Shown piece by piece: positions 16,646-25,644 of a stretch of DNA of 64,000 bases; the first letter of the stretch is position 1, and each line of letters opens with the position of its first letter. The stretch is taken from the NCBI RefSeq assembly GCF_002094855.1, contig NZ_ARYN01000001.1:372001-436000 (forward strand), written 5' to 3'. Position numbers and translations under genes: made by a program. The notes beneath the pieces were generated by a model that was not told where the DNA came from, ran no database searches, and saw only the letters and a program-made list of their open reading frames with translations. The DNA comes from Zunongwangia atlantica 22II14-10F7. Lineage in GTDB: Bacteria > Bacteroidota > Bacteroidia > Flavobacteriales > Flavobacteriaceae.

Positions 16646-17798
16646 GAAAATATTACATTTTCTATCAGCGTCAGATAGAATAAATTATGGAGATTTACTT
16701 TTTCCAATAATTTTTAAAAAGATGTTGGAGATTCATAAAATTGAAGTAGACTTTGATAATTATGGTATTGTAAATAGTGATCTTTCGCATTTTGGCGCGT
16801 TGCCAACTAAATCTTATAAAAAATTCCAAGAGGCAGTCAACAAGACTAAAGGTAATATAATTGTTGGTGGTGGAGAAGTTTTCTTTCCTAATTGGAGAAC
16901 ACTTTATTCTTTTATTAACCCATACTATGCATATGTATTAAAATTTAAAATTTTCAGAAAATTAGATCAAAAAATTAATTTGCCTAAAATATTATTGTCT
17001 AAACATTCCTCTATAATTCCGTTTGTGCCGATAAAAGGAAGTTCTGAACTTTTTTTTAATTCGGTTGGAGGTCGTTTTTATGGAGAAAGTAAACAGAACG
17101 TAATTGTCGCTAATTTGTTGAGAGAGGCTAATTTTATAAGCGTAAGAGATAAAAGAACTAAAGAATCATTGAATACCTACAACATCAATTCCGTTTTAGT
17201 GCCGGATTCTGCAATATTGATGTCGGAATTATTTTCATTAAATTTTTTAAAAAGTAAAATTTCTGAAGTTTCGAATTTAGAAAGGAAGAAGTATTTGTTT
17301 TTGCAACTTGGAATAAACAAGGGGCCAAAAGAAATAAATGAGTTTGCAAACCAATTATTGAAACAAGCAAGTAACATGGATTTAGATATTATTTTATGTC
17401 CTATCGGAATGGCTCCTAATCATGAAGATCATAGAATTTTAGAGGAAATCAATAAAGTATCTAATCGTTTCAAAATGATTATTCCAAGAGATATCTATGA
17501 TATTATGTACTTGATCGCAAATGCTAAGATTTTTATTGGAACAAGTTTGCATGGAATAATTACCGCTCAAAGTTTCAATATTCCTTTTGTTGCACTTAAT
17601 AAAAAGATAGAAAAAACTCAGGTTTATATAAACACTTGGATGCCATATTACCAAAATTATATTTTAGATTTTGATGAAATCAATCAATTAGAGATCTTAT
17701 TAAATAAATGGAATTCTAAAAATTTAGAAGATTATACAAGAGAACAGAAAATGTTAGCAAACAAAAATTTAACTACTATTTTTTCAAAATTAGTTTGA
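16632..17798 (+). CDS. Polysaccharide pyruvyltransferase family protein (second copy)
   Basis: A 388-residue member of the same family as the 14568 gene but only distantly similar to it. Typical elements are RINYGDLLFPIIFKKML near the N-terminus, NIIVGGGEVFFPNW, ANFISVRDKRTKESL, a VPDSAILM motif and IGTSLHGIITAQSFNIPFVAL close to the C-terminus. It probably adds pyruvate to a sugar of the same glycan. The gene overlaps the ATPase gene by 14 bases and the next glycosyltransferase starts one base after its stop. From here the base composition becomes visibly more AT-rich than in the export genes. Confidence 0.82.
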   Translation: MSGNRKILHFLSASDRINYGDLLFPIIFKKMLEIHKIEVDFDNYGIVNSDLSHFGALPTKSYKKFQEAVNKTKGNIIVGGGEVFFPNWRTLYSFINPYYAYVLKFKIFRKLDQKINLPKILLSKHSSIIPFVPIKGSSELFFNSVGGRFYGESKQNVIVANLLREANFISVRDKRTKESLNTYNINSVLVPDSAILMSELFSLNFLKSKISEVSNLERKKYLFLQLGINKGPKEINEFANQLLKQASNMDLDIILCPIGMAPNHEDHRILEEINKVSNRFKMIIPRDIYDIMYLIANAKIFIGTSLHGIITAQSFNIPFVALNKKIEKTQVYINTWMPYYQNYILDFDEINQLEILLNKWNSKNLEDYTREQKMLANKNLTTIFSKLV

Positions 17799-17799
17799 A

Positions 17800-18717
17800 T
17801 TGAGCTTTTCCTTTAAAATAAATATAGTCATTGTTACATACAATGGTATTAAATGGATAGACAAATGTCTTCAGTCATGTGGAGATTATCCCGTCATTGT
17901 AGTAGACAACAATAGTTCTGACAACACTCTAGGTTTTATAAAAAAAAAGTATCCTACTGTTCATATTATAAAACAAGATAAAAACTTAGGTTTTGGACAG
18001 GCTAATAATATAGGTATTTCATATGCTCTTAATCATGGAGCAGATTTTGTTTTTCTGCTTAATCAAGATGCTTATCTTTCAGGAAACTGTCTCGAAAAGT
18101 TAATAAAAGTTAAGAGCCGAAATTCAGAATATGGTGTTCTAAGTCCTATTCATTTGAATGGAGAAGGAACACGAATTGATTCCAAATTTTCAAAGTATTT
18201 ATTAAATAACGAAGATTTTTATTCAGATCATATTTTAAATAAACCTTTGAAGAATGTTTATGATTTTCCTTTTGTAAATGCTGCTGGCTGGTTGATTTCC
18301 CGTGAATGCTTAGAGACCGTGGGGGGATTTGATCCTATGTTTTTTCATTATGGTGAAGATGATAACTATTGTCAAAGGTTAAATTATCATGGTTTCAAAT
18401 TAGGAGTTGTTTCAGAAGTATTTCTAAGGCATGATAGAATTCAAGAAGGCAACCCTATAAATACTAAATCACTTTTATATTTAGAGAGAAGATACAAACT
18501 GGAATATGGAAATTTAAAAAGAAACGATTTCGAAATCCAATTCAAACATAAAATTCTAGGATTGAATAAATCAATTTTAAAAAATACTTTATTTTTTAAA
18601 TTTAAAAAAAGCGCTGAGCTCAGAAAGCGATTAAAGTTAGTTTACAAAATTAAAAATGAAATTGCAGTCAGTAGAAATATAAATGCTGTTGAGGGCGCAA
18701 GTTATTTAGAATTATAA
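17800..18717 (+). CDS. Glycosyltransferase family 2, rhamnosyltransferase-like
   Basis: Inverting GT-A glycosyltransferase. Nucleotide-sugar motifs are IVIVTYNGIKWIDKCLQS at the N-terminus, VVDNNSSDNT, DKNLGFGQANNIG and a DxD-type LLNQDAYLSG. The acceptor-side acidic motif is FFHYGEDDNYCQRL. The NLGFGxANN pattern is shared with GT2 enzymes of the WbbL type that use dTDP-rhamnose, but donor specificity cannot be read reliably. The start is a TTG one base after the previous stop; no suitable ATG exists. It is part of the forward gene run beginning at wza. Confidence 0.85.
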   Translation: MSFSFKINIVIVTYNGIKWIDKCLQSCGDYPVIVVDNNSSDNTLGFIKKKYPTVHIIKQDKNLGFGQANNIGISYALNHGADFVFLLNQDAYLSGNCLEKLIKVKSRNSEYGVLSPIHLNGEGTRIDSKFSKYLLNNEDFYSDHILNKPLKNVYDFPFVNAAGWLISRECLETVGGFDPMFFHYGEDDNYCQRLNYHGFKLGVVSEVFLRHDRIQEGNPINTKSLLYLERRYKLEYGNLKRNDFEIQFKHKILGLNKSILKNTLFFKFKKSAELRKRLKLVYKIKNEIAVSRNINAVEGASYLEL

Positions 18718-18761
18718 CGAAAAAAGGTAAACATTTCCGGCGAAAAATAATTTGTCCATTT

Positions 18762-19703
18762 ATGGTACTGTCAAAACAAAATAGATCGAGACTAAAACAA
18801 AAGCTGATTCGCTATAGAAGATTCCAACAAAAGAATGCAATACTTATTTTTAGTGAACCAAGAGGAGGAAGTACTTGGCTTATGGAAGTTTTAATGGAAA
18901 ATCCGAAGGTAATTGTTAATTGGGAACCGTTTCATAAGAATTTCGGAGTTGTACCACGTAGTTTCGAGTGGGGATGGTTAGCTACTAGCAATAATATTAA
19001 TAAATCTCAATTAATTCAATTTTTGCAAGATGTTATTTCATTTCGTTTTGCTAATAATTGGCTAGTTAAGTATGCATTATTTAAAAGAATATTTACGGCA
19101 TCTTATGTTCTAACTAAGTTTGTAAGGGCTAATCGAATACTTCAGTTCGTAACTAAGAACTTAAACTTAAATCATAAGCCAATTTATATTTTAAGACATC
19201 CAATAACTACATGTATTTCCCAGTTGAAAACTTTCAATAAAATGGAATCATATGAAATGTTTATTCCCTGGTATGAAACGATGCAATTAGCAGATTACGA
19301 TATTAAGAATAAAAACTTAACTTATTTTTTGGAAAGTTTAGAAACCCCTATCGAACAAAAAGTTGCTTACTGGTGTCTTAATAATAATGATAATATTTGT
19401 AAAATAGATTCGAATGATTTTTACACGGTATTTTATGAAGATATCGTTATTAACCCCGAAATAGAATTTGCTAAAATGTTTGAGTCAATTGGTTTAAAAG
19501 TATTTGATGGCTTCGAGAAGTTTAATTTTAGGAAAGCAAGTGCAAGTGATTATCAAAAAAATTTTAGAGAAAATCCTGAAGAACAATTAAGAAAATTTCA
19601 GAAGTACATTACAACCGATGTTTTAAATCGAGTTCAAGCAATTCTGGATATTTTTGGAATAACTGTTTATTCAGCATTTCATCATTTACCAATTAAAAAA
19701 TGA
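18762..19703 (+). CDS. Sulfotransferase family protein
   Basis: Probable PAPS-dependent carbohydrate sulfotransferase. The 5'-phosphosulfate loop reads EPRGGSTWL (32-40), and the 3'-phosphate site is YILRHPITTCISQL (142-155) with the conserved Arg-His-Pro and Ser153. A P-loop-like fold with late WCLNNND and YEDIVINPE elements completes the pattern. At 313 residues it is of normal size, with no signal peptide or membrane anchor, so it should act in the cytoplasm on the lipid-linked glycan. Sulfated exopolysaccharides are frequent in marine bacteria. No PAPS-synthesis genes are nearby. Its end overlaps the next gene by four bases (ATGA). Confidence 0.82.
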   Translation: MVLSKQNRSRLKQKLIRYRRFQQKNAILIFSEPRGGSTWLMEVLMENPKVIVNWEPFHKNFGVVPRSFEWGWLATSNNINKSQLIQFLQDVISFRFANNWLVKYALFKRIFTASYVLTKFVRANRILQFVTKNLNLNHKPIYILRHPITTCISQLKTFNKMESYEMFIPWYETMQLADYDIKNKNLTYFLESLETPIEQKVAYWCLNNNDNICKIDSNDFYTVFYEDIVINPEIEFAKMFESIGLKVFDGFEKFNFRKASASDYQKNFRENPEEQLRKFQKYITTDVLNRVQAILDIFGITVYSAFHHLPIKK

Positions 19704-20650
19704 ATTATTCTTTAATTTCTGTAATAATACCAACATTTAATAGAGGACATCTTTTAGGACAAACGTTGGAATCTATTATATCTCAGGAATATAAATATTG
19801 GGAATGTATCGTAGTAGATGATGGATCCAACGATTATACTAGTGAATTAATGGAATTTTATTGTCAAAGAGATTATCGAATTCAGTATCACCATCGTCCT
19901 GACCATAAGCTTAAAGGCGCAAATGCATGCAGAAACTATGGATTTCAAATTAGTAAAGGAGAGTTTATAAATTGGTTTGATAGTGATGATTTAATGTTTC
20001 CAAATAATTTAAAGAGTAAAATTATAGGGTTTGAAAGTGAATTAGATTTTGTAGTAGGTAACAGTCTAAATTTTACTGAGGATAATATTGAATTTAATAG
20101 GCCGTTCGCTCTTGATTATTCAAAACCAATTTCAGTAGAATCTTTTCTTAATTTCGATATTGGGTGGATAACTAATGATGTATTGATAAGAAAGCGAAGT
20201 ATTCCTATAAGTTTTAATGAAAATTTAAAAAGTGGACAAGAATATAATTTTTTCGTTAGGTATTTACATTTTACAACAAAGGGTAAGTTTTTAAAAAAGG
20301 ATTTAGCTTATAGAAGAGTTCACCCCAATAGTATCCAATGCAAACTCCTTAACAATAATATAACAAGAATAAGACAGCTATTATATAATGAAATACAGTT
20401 AATATATGATCTTAAAGAGCTCGCAAGTAATGATAACTTAAAACGTAGTATGAGAAGGATATTACGCTTGTCTTATGAAATCAGAACATCTAATAAAATT
20501 AAAAGTTTAGATTTCGATTTAATTAAGGTGTTATTTGAATTTAACTATTTTATATCCTTGTTTTATTATGTCTTATGGTTACTTATTAACTTAATTAGTG
20601 GTAAAGGTTATTTTGCCTTAAAAAAAGCTTTAAAAAAACTGGATGAATAA
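19700..20650 (+). CDS. Glycosyltransferase family 2
   Basis: GT-A fold enzyme with the canonical N-terminal half: SVIIPTFNRGHLLGQTLESIISQ, CIVVDDGSNDYT and the DxD-type motif WFDSDDLMFPNNL near residue 95. The C-terminal third is rich in basic residues and ends with a hydrophobic segment (about 275-297, YFISLFYYVLWLLINLI), suggesting membrane association. Donor and acceptor are not predictable. It overlaps the sulfotransferase gene by four bases and the next glycosyltransferase gene by eight, so the three are tightly coupled. Confidence 0.88.
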   Translation: MNYSLISVIIPTFNRGHLLGQTLESIISQEYKYWECIVVDDGSNDYTSELMEFYCQRDYRIQYHHRPDHKLKGANACRNYGFQISKGEFINWFDSDDLMFPNNLKSKIIGFESELDFVVGNSLNFTEDNIEFNRPFALDYSKPISVESFLNFDIGWITNDVLIRKRSIPISFNENLKSGQEYNFFVRYLHFTTKGKFLKKDLAYRRVHPNSIQCKLLNNNITRIRQLLYNEIQLIYDLKELASNDNLKRSMRRILRLSYEIRTSNKIKSLDFDLIKVLFEFNYFISLFYYVLWLLINLISGKGYFALKKALKKLDE

Positions 20651-21464
20651 CAGATTATCAATAGTAATTCCATGTTATAACGATGGAAAATATATTGAGC
20701 AGGCAATCGACTCTGCTTTGAATCAATCATACTTAAATAAAGAAATTATAGTTGTTGATGATGGATCGGACATGAGAACCAAGAAAATTCTATCTCAAAT
20801 TAAAGCAAAAGTTGATAAGTTAATCGTTCAGGATAATCAAGGTGTGGGAGCTGCGAGAAATACTGGAATTAGATCTGCTAAAGGAGATTATATTTTGATA
20901 TTAGATGCTGATGATTATTTTGAGCCAAATTTCGCTAAAGAGGCCATTGATATAGTGAATGTTTATGATGAGGTAAAATTAGTGTCAAGTTGGAGTAGAT
21001 GGTTTTTAGATAAGGATAACTACAGAATTTTTAGACCTCAAGGTGGAAACTTGCAGGATTATCTATTTCAGAATAGAGCTATGGGATCGGTCTTGTTCAG
21101 GAAAGATTGTTGGGAATTGGCAGGAGGTTATGATGAAAAAATGACTGGTTATGAGGATTGGGAATTTTATATAAGATTGCACCAAAATGGTGGATATACT
21201 TATATTATTGAAAAGGTATTATTTCATTACAGAAATAAAGCAAAATCTAGAAATAAGAAAGCAACAATCAATAAGAATGAATTGTTAAAATATATTTTTT
21301 CTAAAAATCATAAACTTTATAAAGATAATTTTAATGATTTATTAGATTGGTTTTTCTCTTACAATGATCAAACATCCAAATCTATAGAGAAATCTAAGAA
21401 GAGTAGTATTATAAAAAAGATAGTTTCAAAATTCAAGTACTTTGCACAGTTAATAATTATCTAA
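20643..21464 (+). CDS. Glycosyltransferase family 2
   Basis: A 273-residue GT-A enzyme. It shows LSIVIPCYNDGKYIEQAIDSAL, EIIVVDDGSD, NQGVGAARNTGIRSAKGDYILILDADDYFEP (the DxD at about 88-90) and the C-terminal acceptor motif GYEDWEFYIRLHQNG. The last 50 residues are lysine- and serine-rich and end in a short hydrophobic patch. It overlaps the previous gene by eight bases. Specificity unknown. Confidence 0.88.
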   Translation: MNNRLSIVIPCYNDGKYIEQAIDSALNQSYLNKEIIVVDDGSDMRTKKILSQIKAKVDKLIVQDNQGVGAARNTGIRSAKGDYILILDADDYFEPNFAKEAIDIVNVYDEVKLVSSWSRWFLDKDNYRIFRPQGGNLQDYLFQNRAMGSVLFRKDCWELAGGYDEKMTGYEDWEFYIRLHQNGGYTYIIEKVLFHYRNKAKSRNKKATINKNELLKYIFSKNHKLYKDNFNDLLDWFFSYNDQTSKSIEKSKKSSIIKKIVSKFKYFAQLIII

Positions 21465-21481
21465 ATTACACTAACTGCACT

Positions 21482-22225
21482 ATGATTAAATCCAAATTAA
21501 AAAAAATATTAAGCCTTAGTATATTCTCCATATATACAGGATATAAGTTGAAAAAGGTCAAAAAAATCAGGGAAAGAGAACAAAAGTCAGCTTTTAAAGA
21601 ATACTTGAGTAGAAAGAATATCACAAAACTTCAGATTGGTTCTGGAGAGAATATTATAGAAGGATGGCTTAATACAGATCTAAATTTTAGAGCTAATATA
21701 GCTTATCTTGATGCAGGGAATGATTACCCCTTTGAAAATGAAACTTTTGATTTTATTTTTTCAGAACATTTGTTCGAGCATTTAGATGAAAACCAACAAT
21801 TGATTATGCTATCAGAGTGTTTCCGAATTCTTAAAAAAGGAGGAGTGTTAAGGATAGCGACGCCATCTATCGAATTTTTGTTTGAAATTTATAAAAATCC
21901 AGAGAAAACTGAGAATGTAAAGTATATTGAGTGGGCAATGAAACATTCTCCACATCTGAGAGAAGTTCAAAAAATAATGCCAGATAGGAGGTATGATCAT
22001 ATTAGTGTGATAAATCATTTTTTTAAAGCATGGGGACACAAAATGATTCACAATGCAAACTCATTGATAAGTTATGGAACTCAAGTGGGATTCATAAATA
22101 TTGAAGAAAAGGATGTTGGGAAAAGTGATTTTAAGGAACTCCAAAACTTGGAGAGACATTTTAAATTTATTCCAAAAGAAATGAATGAAAAAGAAACAAT
22201 GATTTTAGAATTTCATAAAAATTAA
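21482..22225 (+). CDS. Class I SAM-dependent methyltransferase
   Basis: A 247-residue methyltransferase of the type common in polysaccharide loci. After a basic N-terminus come LQIGSGENIIEGWLNTDL (SAM motif I, about 51-68), YPFENETFDFIFSEHLFEHLD and LKKGGVLRIATPS. It could O-methylate a sugar. In ABC-exported O-antigens, terminal methylation can act as the chain-stop and export tag, so this gene is one candidate for such a role. It is followed by a 133-base gap without recognisable features and then another glycosyltransferase. Confidence 0.82.
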   Translation: MIKSKLKKILSLSIFSIYTGYKLKKVKKIREREQKSAFKEYLSRKNITKLQIGSGENIIEGWLNTDLNFRANIAYLDAGNDYPFENETFDFIFSEHLFEHLDENQQLIMLSECFRILKKGGVLRIATPSIEFLFEIYKNPEKTENVKYIEWAMKHSPHLREVQKIMPDRRYDHISVINHFFKAWGHKMIHNANSLISYGTQVGFINIEEKDVGKSDFKELQNLERHFKFIPKEMNEKETMILEFHKN

Positions 22226-22358
22226 TTTTCGGGTATTTTGATCTCATAACTAGTAATAAGGATTTGTGAAAATTTTCTAGAAATTTTAAACTTATTCAGA
22301 AATGAAGTTTATTGAGAATTACTAAAAAATATTGCTAGAGAATTTTAGATGTAAGTAG

Positions 22359-23270
22359 ATGATAGATAGTGGGCTAGTGTCTATTATAATGGCAACATAT
22401 AATAGAAGTAAATTTATTAAAGAATCGCTTTTCGCCATACAACAGCAAACCTTTAGTAATTGGGAATGCCTAATTATAGATGATGGCAGTATAGATCACA
22501 CTGAAAGTGTAGTTAATGATTTTATAATAAAAGATAATCGCTTTCGCTACTTAAAAAGATCAAATAGATATAAGAAAGGGTTACCTGGTTCCAGAAATAT
22601 GGGGATTGATTTATCTAAAGGCAAGTATATTATTTTTTTTGACGATGATGATATTCCTCACCCAAAAAACTTAGAAATATGCTTAGCACATTTCTTACCA
22701 GAAATTTCGTATGTACGTTATTTAAGATCGGTTTTTTATGGAGATTTTAATTATAATTTTTCTGAAAACAAAGAATATGATGTTTCTGTTTTAAACCGAT
22801 CAGTAATTCAGGACATGGTTATTCAAAAGATTCCTTTTAACTCTTGTCAGGTAATGTGGAGAAAGAAATGTTTTGAAGGAAATAAATTTAATGAAAGCTT
22901 AATGTTTGCTGAGGAATGGGAGTGTTACAGTAGAATTTTGATGCAAAAGGAAATCTCAGGAGTATCACTAGAAAAAGTGTTATTCTATGCAAGAAAACAT
23001 GAAAATTCTAACACTGGCGAATATTTGAGCAAAAATAAACTTCGTTTAAATTCTAAAGAAGAAGCTTGTAGACAAGTAATTTCAAATTTAAAACAAAATG
23101 GTTTATTTAATAAAACGGTTCAAAAACACTTTTTGCAGTTAGCCTTTAGGATAGGAAGTTTTAAAGTTCTTTCTCATACTTTGCAAAAAGGGGATTATAA
23201 TTATTTAGAACAGATCAAATATCTCACAGGTTTCCTTATTTATCCAGTACTAAGGAAGCTAAAATCTTAG
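22359..23270 (+). CDS. Glycosyltransferase family 2
   Basis: GT-A enzyme with VSIIMATYNRSKFIKESLFAI, CLIIDDGSIDHTES, PGSRNMGIDLSKGKYIIFFDDDD (the DxD region near 91-95) and a late AEEWECYSRIL acceptor motif. It is 303 residues. Its last 35 bases overlap the 3' end of the convergent epimerase gene, an arrangement with no room for a terminator between them, which suggests a junction of two formerly separate modules. Confidence 0.87.
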   Translation: MIDSGLVSIIMATYNRSKFIKESLFAIQQQTFSNWECLIIDDGSIDHTESVVNDFIIKDNRFRYLKRSNRYKKGLPGSRNMGIDLSKGKYIIFFDDDDIPHPKNLEICLAHFLPEISYVRYLRSVFYGDFNYNFSENKEYDVSVLNRSVIQDMVIQKIPFNSCQVMWRKKCFEGNKFNESLMFAEEWECYSRILMQKEISGVSLEKVLFYARKHENSNTGEYLSKNKLRLNSKEEACRQVISNLKQNGLFNKTVQKHFLQLAFRIGSFKVLSHTLQKGDYNYLEQIKYLTGFLIYPVLRKLKS

Positions 23271-24318
23271 CAATCCTTTCTCCAGTTTTTCCATCCCAAT
23301 ATTCAGGAATTCCACCTTTTTTCCAATTCCCTTGTAGCAATTTATTCATCGCATCAGGTATTGCATTTGTATCTGTTCCTATAAGTTCATTAGTACCAAT
23401 AGAAATGGTTTCTGGTCGCTCGGTATTGTCTCTAAGTGTTATACAGGGAATTTCCATAACTGTAGTTTCCTCAGTAATCCCACCAGAATCTGTAATCACA
23501 CCTTTAGCATGTTTTACTAGGTAGTTAAATTCCAAATAGCTTAAAGAAGAAATTATATATAGATTTTTAGCCTGAATACCTATAGCTTTTAGTTTTAATG
23601 CTGTACGTGGATGTGCAGGGAAAATTAGAGGTAAATCTTTACTACTTTGAATTATTGCTAATAGAGTATTCTTGATATTTTCTTCTTCATCAACATTGGC
23701 AGGTCTATGTAAGGTTAAAACTAAAAAACTATTAACAGTTAAGTTAAGGTCTTTCCAAATTTTTGGCTTTTTAAGCTTGGTTTGGAATTTCAGCAAAGTA
23801 TCTATCATTGTATTTCCAACAAAGAATACTTTATTAGGATCTTTTCCCTGTTTTATTAATAGTTCAGAGGCTTGTCTGGTGGTGGTGAAAAAGTAGTCTG
23901 CAATGGCATCAATTAAAATACGATTTACTTCTTCAGGCATAGTCATATCTCCAGATCTAATACCTGCTTCCACGTGAGCGACTTTTACCTGCATTTTTTT
24001 TGCTGTAATCGCACAAGCCATGCTTGAAGTTACATCACCTACAACAATGCAAAGATCAGGTAAAAAAGTAGTTGTTAATAGTTCTTCATAGCCCTTCATG
24101 ATAGCTCCAGTTTGGTAAGCCTGGCTGCCACTACCAATTCCTAAGTTGACGTCAGGTTCTGGGATTTCCAATTGGTCAAAAAAACTATCGCTTAAGTTTT
24201 TATCATAGTGCTGTCCGGTATGAATTAATCTAATTTTGAAGCTAGTAGTAAATGCATGCATTAAAGCTGCAATTTTAACAAAATTAGGTCTGGTACCTGC
24301 AATGATGTCTATTTGCAT
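23236..24318 (-). CDS. wecB: UDP-N-acetylglucosamine 2-epimerase, non-hydrolysing (WecB type)
   Basis: Interconverts UDP-GlcNAc and UDP-ManNAc. The 360-residue protein begins with IIAGTRPNFVKIAALMHAF, has HTGQHYDKNLSDSFF, the VGDVTSSMACAITAKK region, HVEAGIRSGDMTMPEEVNR and, near 276-285, ITDSGGITEETTVM. All fit the non-hydrolysing class. No UDP-ManNAc dehydrogenase (WecC) gene is in the window, so the product would be used as ManNAc or further processed elsewhere. It is transcribed against its neighbours from its own promoter box (24336-24343), head to head with the next glycosyltransferase gene. Confidence 0.92.
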   Translation of the reverse strand: MQIDIIAGTRPNFVKIAALMHAFTTSFKIRLIHTGQHYDKNLSDSFFDQLEIPEPDVNLGIGSGSQAYQTGAIMKGYEELLTTTFLPDLCIVVGDVTSSMACAITAKKMQVKVAHVEAGIRSGDMTMPEEVNRILIDAIADYFFTTTRQASELLIKQGKDPNKVFFVGNTMIDTLLKFQTKLKKPKIWKDLNLTVNSFLVLTLHRPANVDEEENIKNTLLAIIQSSKDLPLIFPAHPRTALKLKAIGIQAKNLYIISSLSYLEFNYLVKHAKGVITDSGGITEETTVMEIPCITLRDNTERPETISIGTNELIGTDTNAIPDAMNKLLQGNWKKGGIPEYWDGKTGERIAKILASLVLDK

Positions 24319-24335
24319 TGTGGATATAGTTTTTT

Positions 24336-24343
24336 CAAATATA
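24336..24343 (-). promoter_or_regulatory. -7 box TATATTTG of the 2-epimerase gene
   Basis: Perfect TAnnTTTG match 18 bases before the epimerase start codon, half of a divergent promoter pair. No TTG is present at the expected -33 position. Confidence 0.4.
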
Positions 24344-24344
24344 C

Positions 24345-24376
24345 TTGAAGTTAATCTAAGCTAGTTTATATATTTG
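24345..24376 (+). promoter_or_regulatory. Promoter TTG-N21-TATATTTG of the 24403 glycosyltransferase
   Basis: TTG at 24345-24347 and TATATTTG at 24369-24376 with 21 bases between them, 26 bases before the start codon. It directly adjoins the reverse-strand box of the epimerase gene, making a compact divergent promoter inside the polysaccharide locus. Confidence 0.5.
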
Positions 24377-24402
24377 ATTTTAGTTTACCAATTTTAATCC
24401 TA

Positions 24403-25644
24403 ATGAAAAGAATTTTAGTTATTGCCGAATCAATTGATGTTAACGATAGCAGTGGTACGAAAGGTAGAGTAGCTTTAATAAATAACATGGTTAAAATTGG
24501 ATATGATGTGCATGTGTTTCATTATACACGGAAGAATATTCAAATTCAAGGAGCTAAGTGTATTGCAATTAGAGAGATTAAATTTAGTTGGAATTACTTT
24601 TTTAGTAGGTTAGAAAGACAACTGCGCTACAAATTAAAGATCGATCTACATGAAATCTTTGAGAAGATTTGGGGTTTTTCATTTACATTATTTAATGATA
24701 GGGATAGTATTATAAAAGCTATCAAAAATATAGATTTTGATCCCGATTTAGTTTTTACTTTTAGTAAAGGAGGGAGTTTTAGACCACATCATGCCCTTTT
24801 AAAATTACCTAATTTGCAGGATAGATGGGTTGCATATATTCACGACCCTTATCCTATGCATTTATATCCTAGACCTTATGCCTGGGTAGAGCCAGGTTAT
24901 TTAAAAAAATGGAGATTTGTTAAACAAATGTCCGTCAAAGCTGCATACCCAGCATTTCCTAGTGCGTTATTGAAAGACTGGATGGGAAGCTATTTTGCAG
25001 AGTTCAGTCAAAGGGGAATAGTAATACCACATCAAATTGATAAAAAAACTATAGAAAGTAAAGAGATTAATATCCTTGATTGGAACTCCAAAAAATTTAA
25101 TATACTTCATGCTGGTAGTTTGCTTCATGCCAGATACCCAAGAGCTCTATTAGTTGCTTTTGAAACTTTCGTGTCAAGTTTAGATGAAATTTCTCGATCT
25201 CAGTGTAGATTAGTTTTTATAGGCAGTGCTAATAATCACAGGCAGGTTTTGCAGGATTTCAGTCAAAGAGTGCCTGAAATAAAATTTTTAGATTATTCGG
25301 TACCTTTTGATACTGTTTATAAAATGCAACAGGAAACTTCTGTTAACGTTATTTTAGAAGCGAAGTCAGAGATAAGTCCATTTTTACCTGGGAAATTTCC
25401 GCATTGCATTGCAGCTAATAAACCCATATTTTCACTAAGTCCTGCATTAAGCGAAGTAAAAAGATTGTTAGGTGAAAATTATCCTTATTGGGCCGAAGTG
25501 GATGACGAAAAGAAAATTTTTCAAATGATTAGAACGGCTTATCAAAATTGGAAAGATGATAAAGGATATTTAAATAGGAGTGATTTGGAAGATTATTTGT
25601 CAGAAAAAAAACTCAAAGAAAAAATAGATTCACTGGTTAATTAG
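24403..25644 (+). CDS. Glycosyltransferase, GT-B fold (GT4-like)
   Basis: A 413-residue protein with an N-terminal Rossmann domain (MKRILVIAESIDVNDSSGTKGR...) and a C-terminal nucleotide-sugar domain (FNILHAGSLLHARYPRALL from about 225, then VNVILEAKSEISPFLPGKFPHCIAANKPIFSL). The usual GT4 EPFGLxxxE motif is replaced by AKSEISPFLPGKFPH, so it belongs to a divergent subgroup. A long aromatic stretch AYIHDPYPMHLYPRPYAW sits mid-protein. It is driven by the divergent promoter shared with the epimerase. Its end overlaps the convergent fucosyltransferase-like gene by eight bases. Confidence 0.75.
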   Translation: MKRILVIAESIDVNDSSGTKGRVALINNMVKIGYDVHVFHYTRKNIQIQGAKCIAIREIKFSWNYFFSRLERQLRYKLKIDLHEIFEKIWGFSFTLFNDRDSIIKAIKNIDFDPDLVFTFSKGGSFRPHHALLKLPNLQDRWVAYIHDPYPMHLYPRPYAWVEPGYLKKWRFVKQMSVKAAYPAFPSALLKDWMGSYFAEFSQRGIVIPHQIDKKTIESKEINILDWNSKKFNILHAGSLLHARYPRALLVAFETFVSSLDEISRSQCRLVFIGSANNHRQVLQDFSQRVPEIKFLDYSVPFDTVYKMQQETSVNVILEAKSEISPFLPGKFPHCIAANKPIFSLSPALSEVKRLLGENYPYWAEVDDEKKIFQMIRTAYQNWKDDKGYLNRSDLEDYLSEKKLKEKIDSLVN

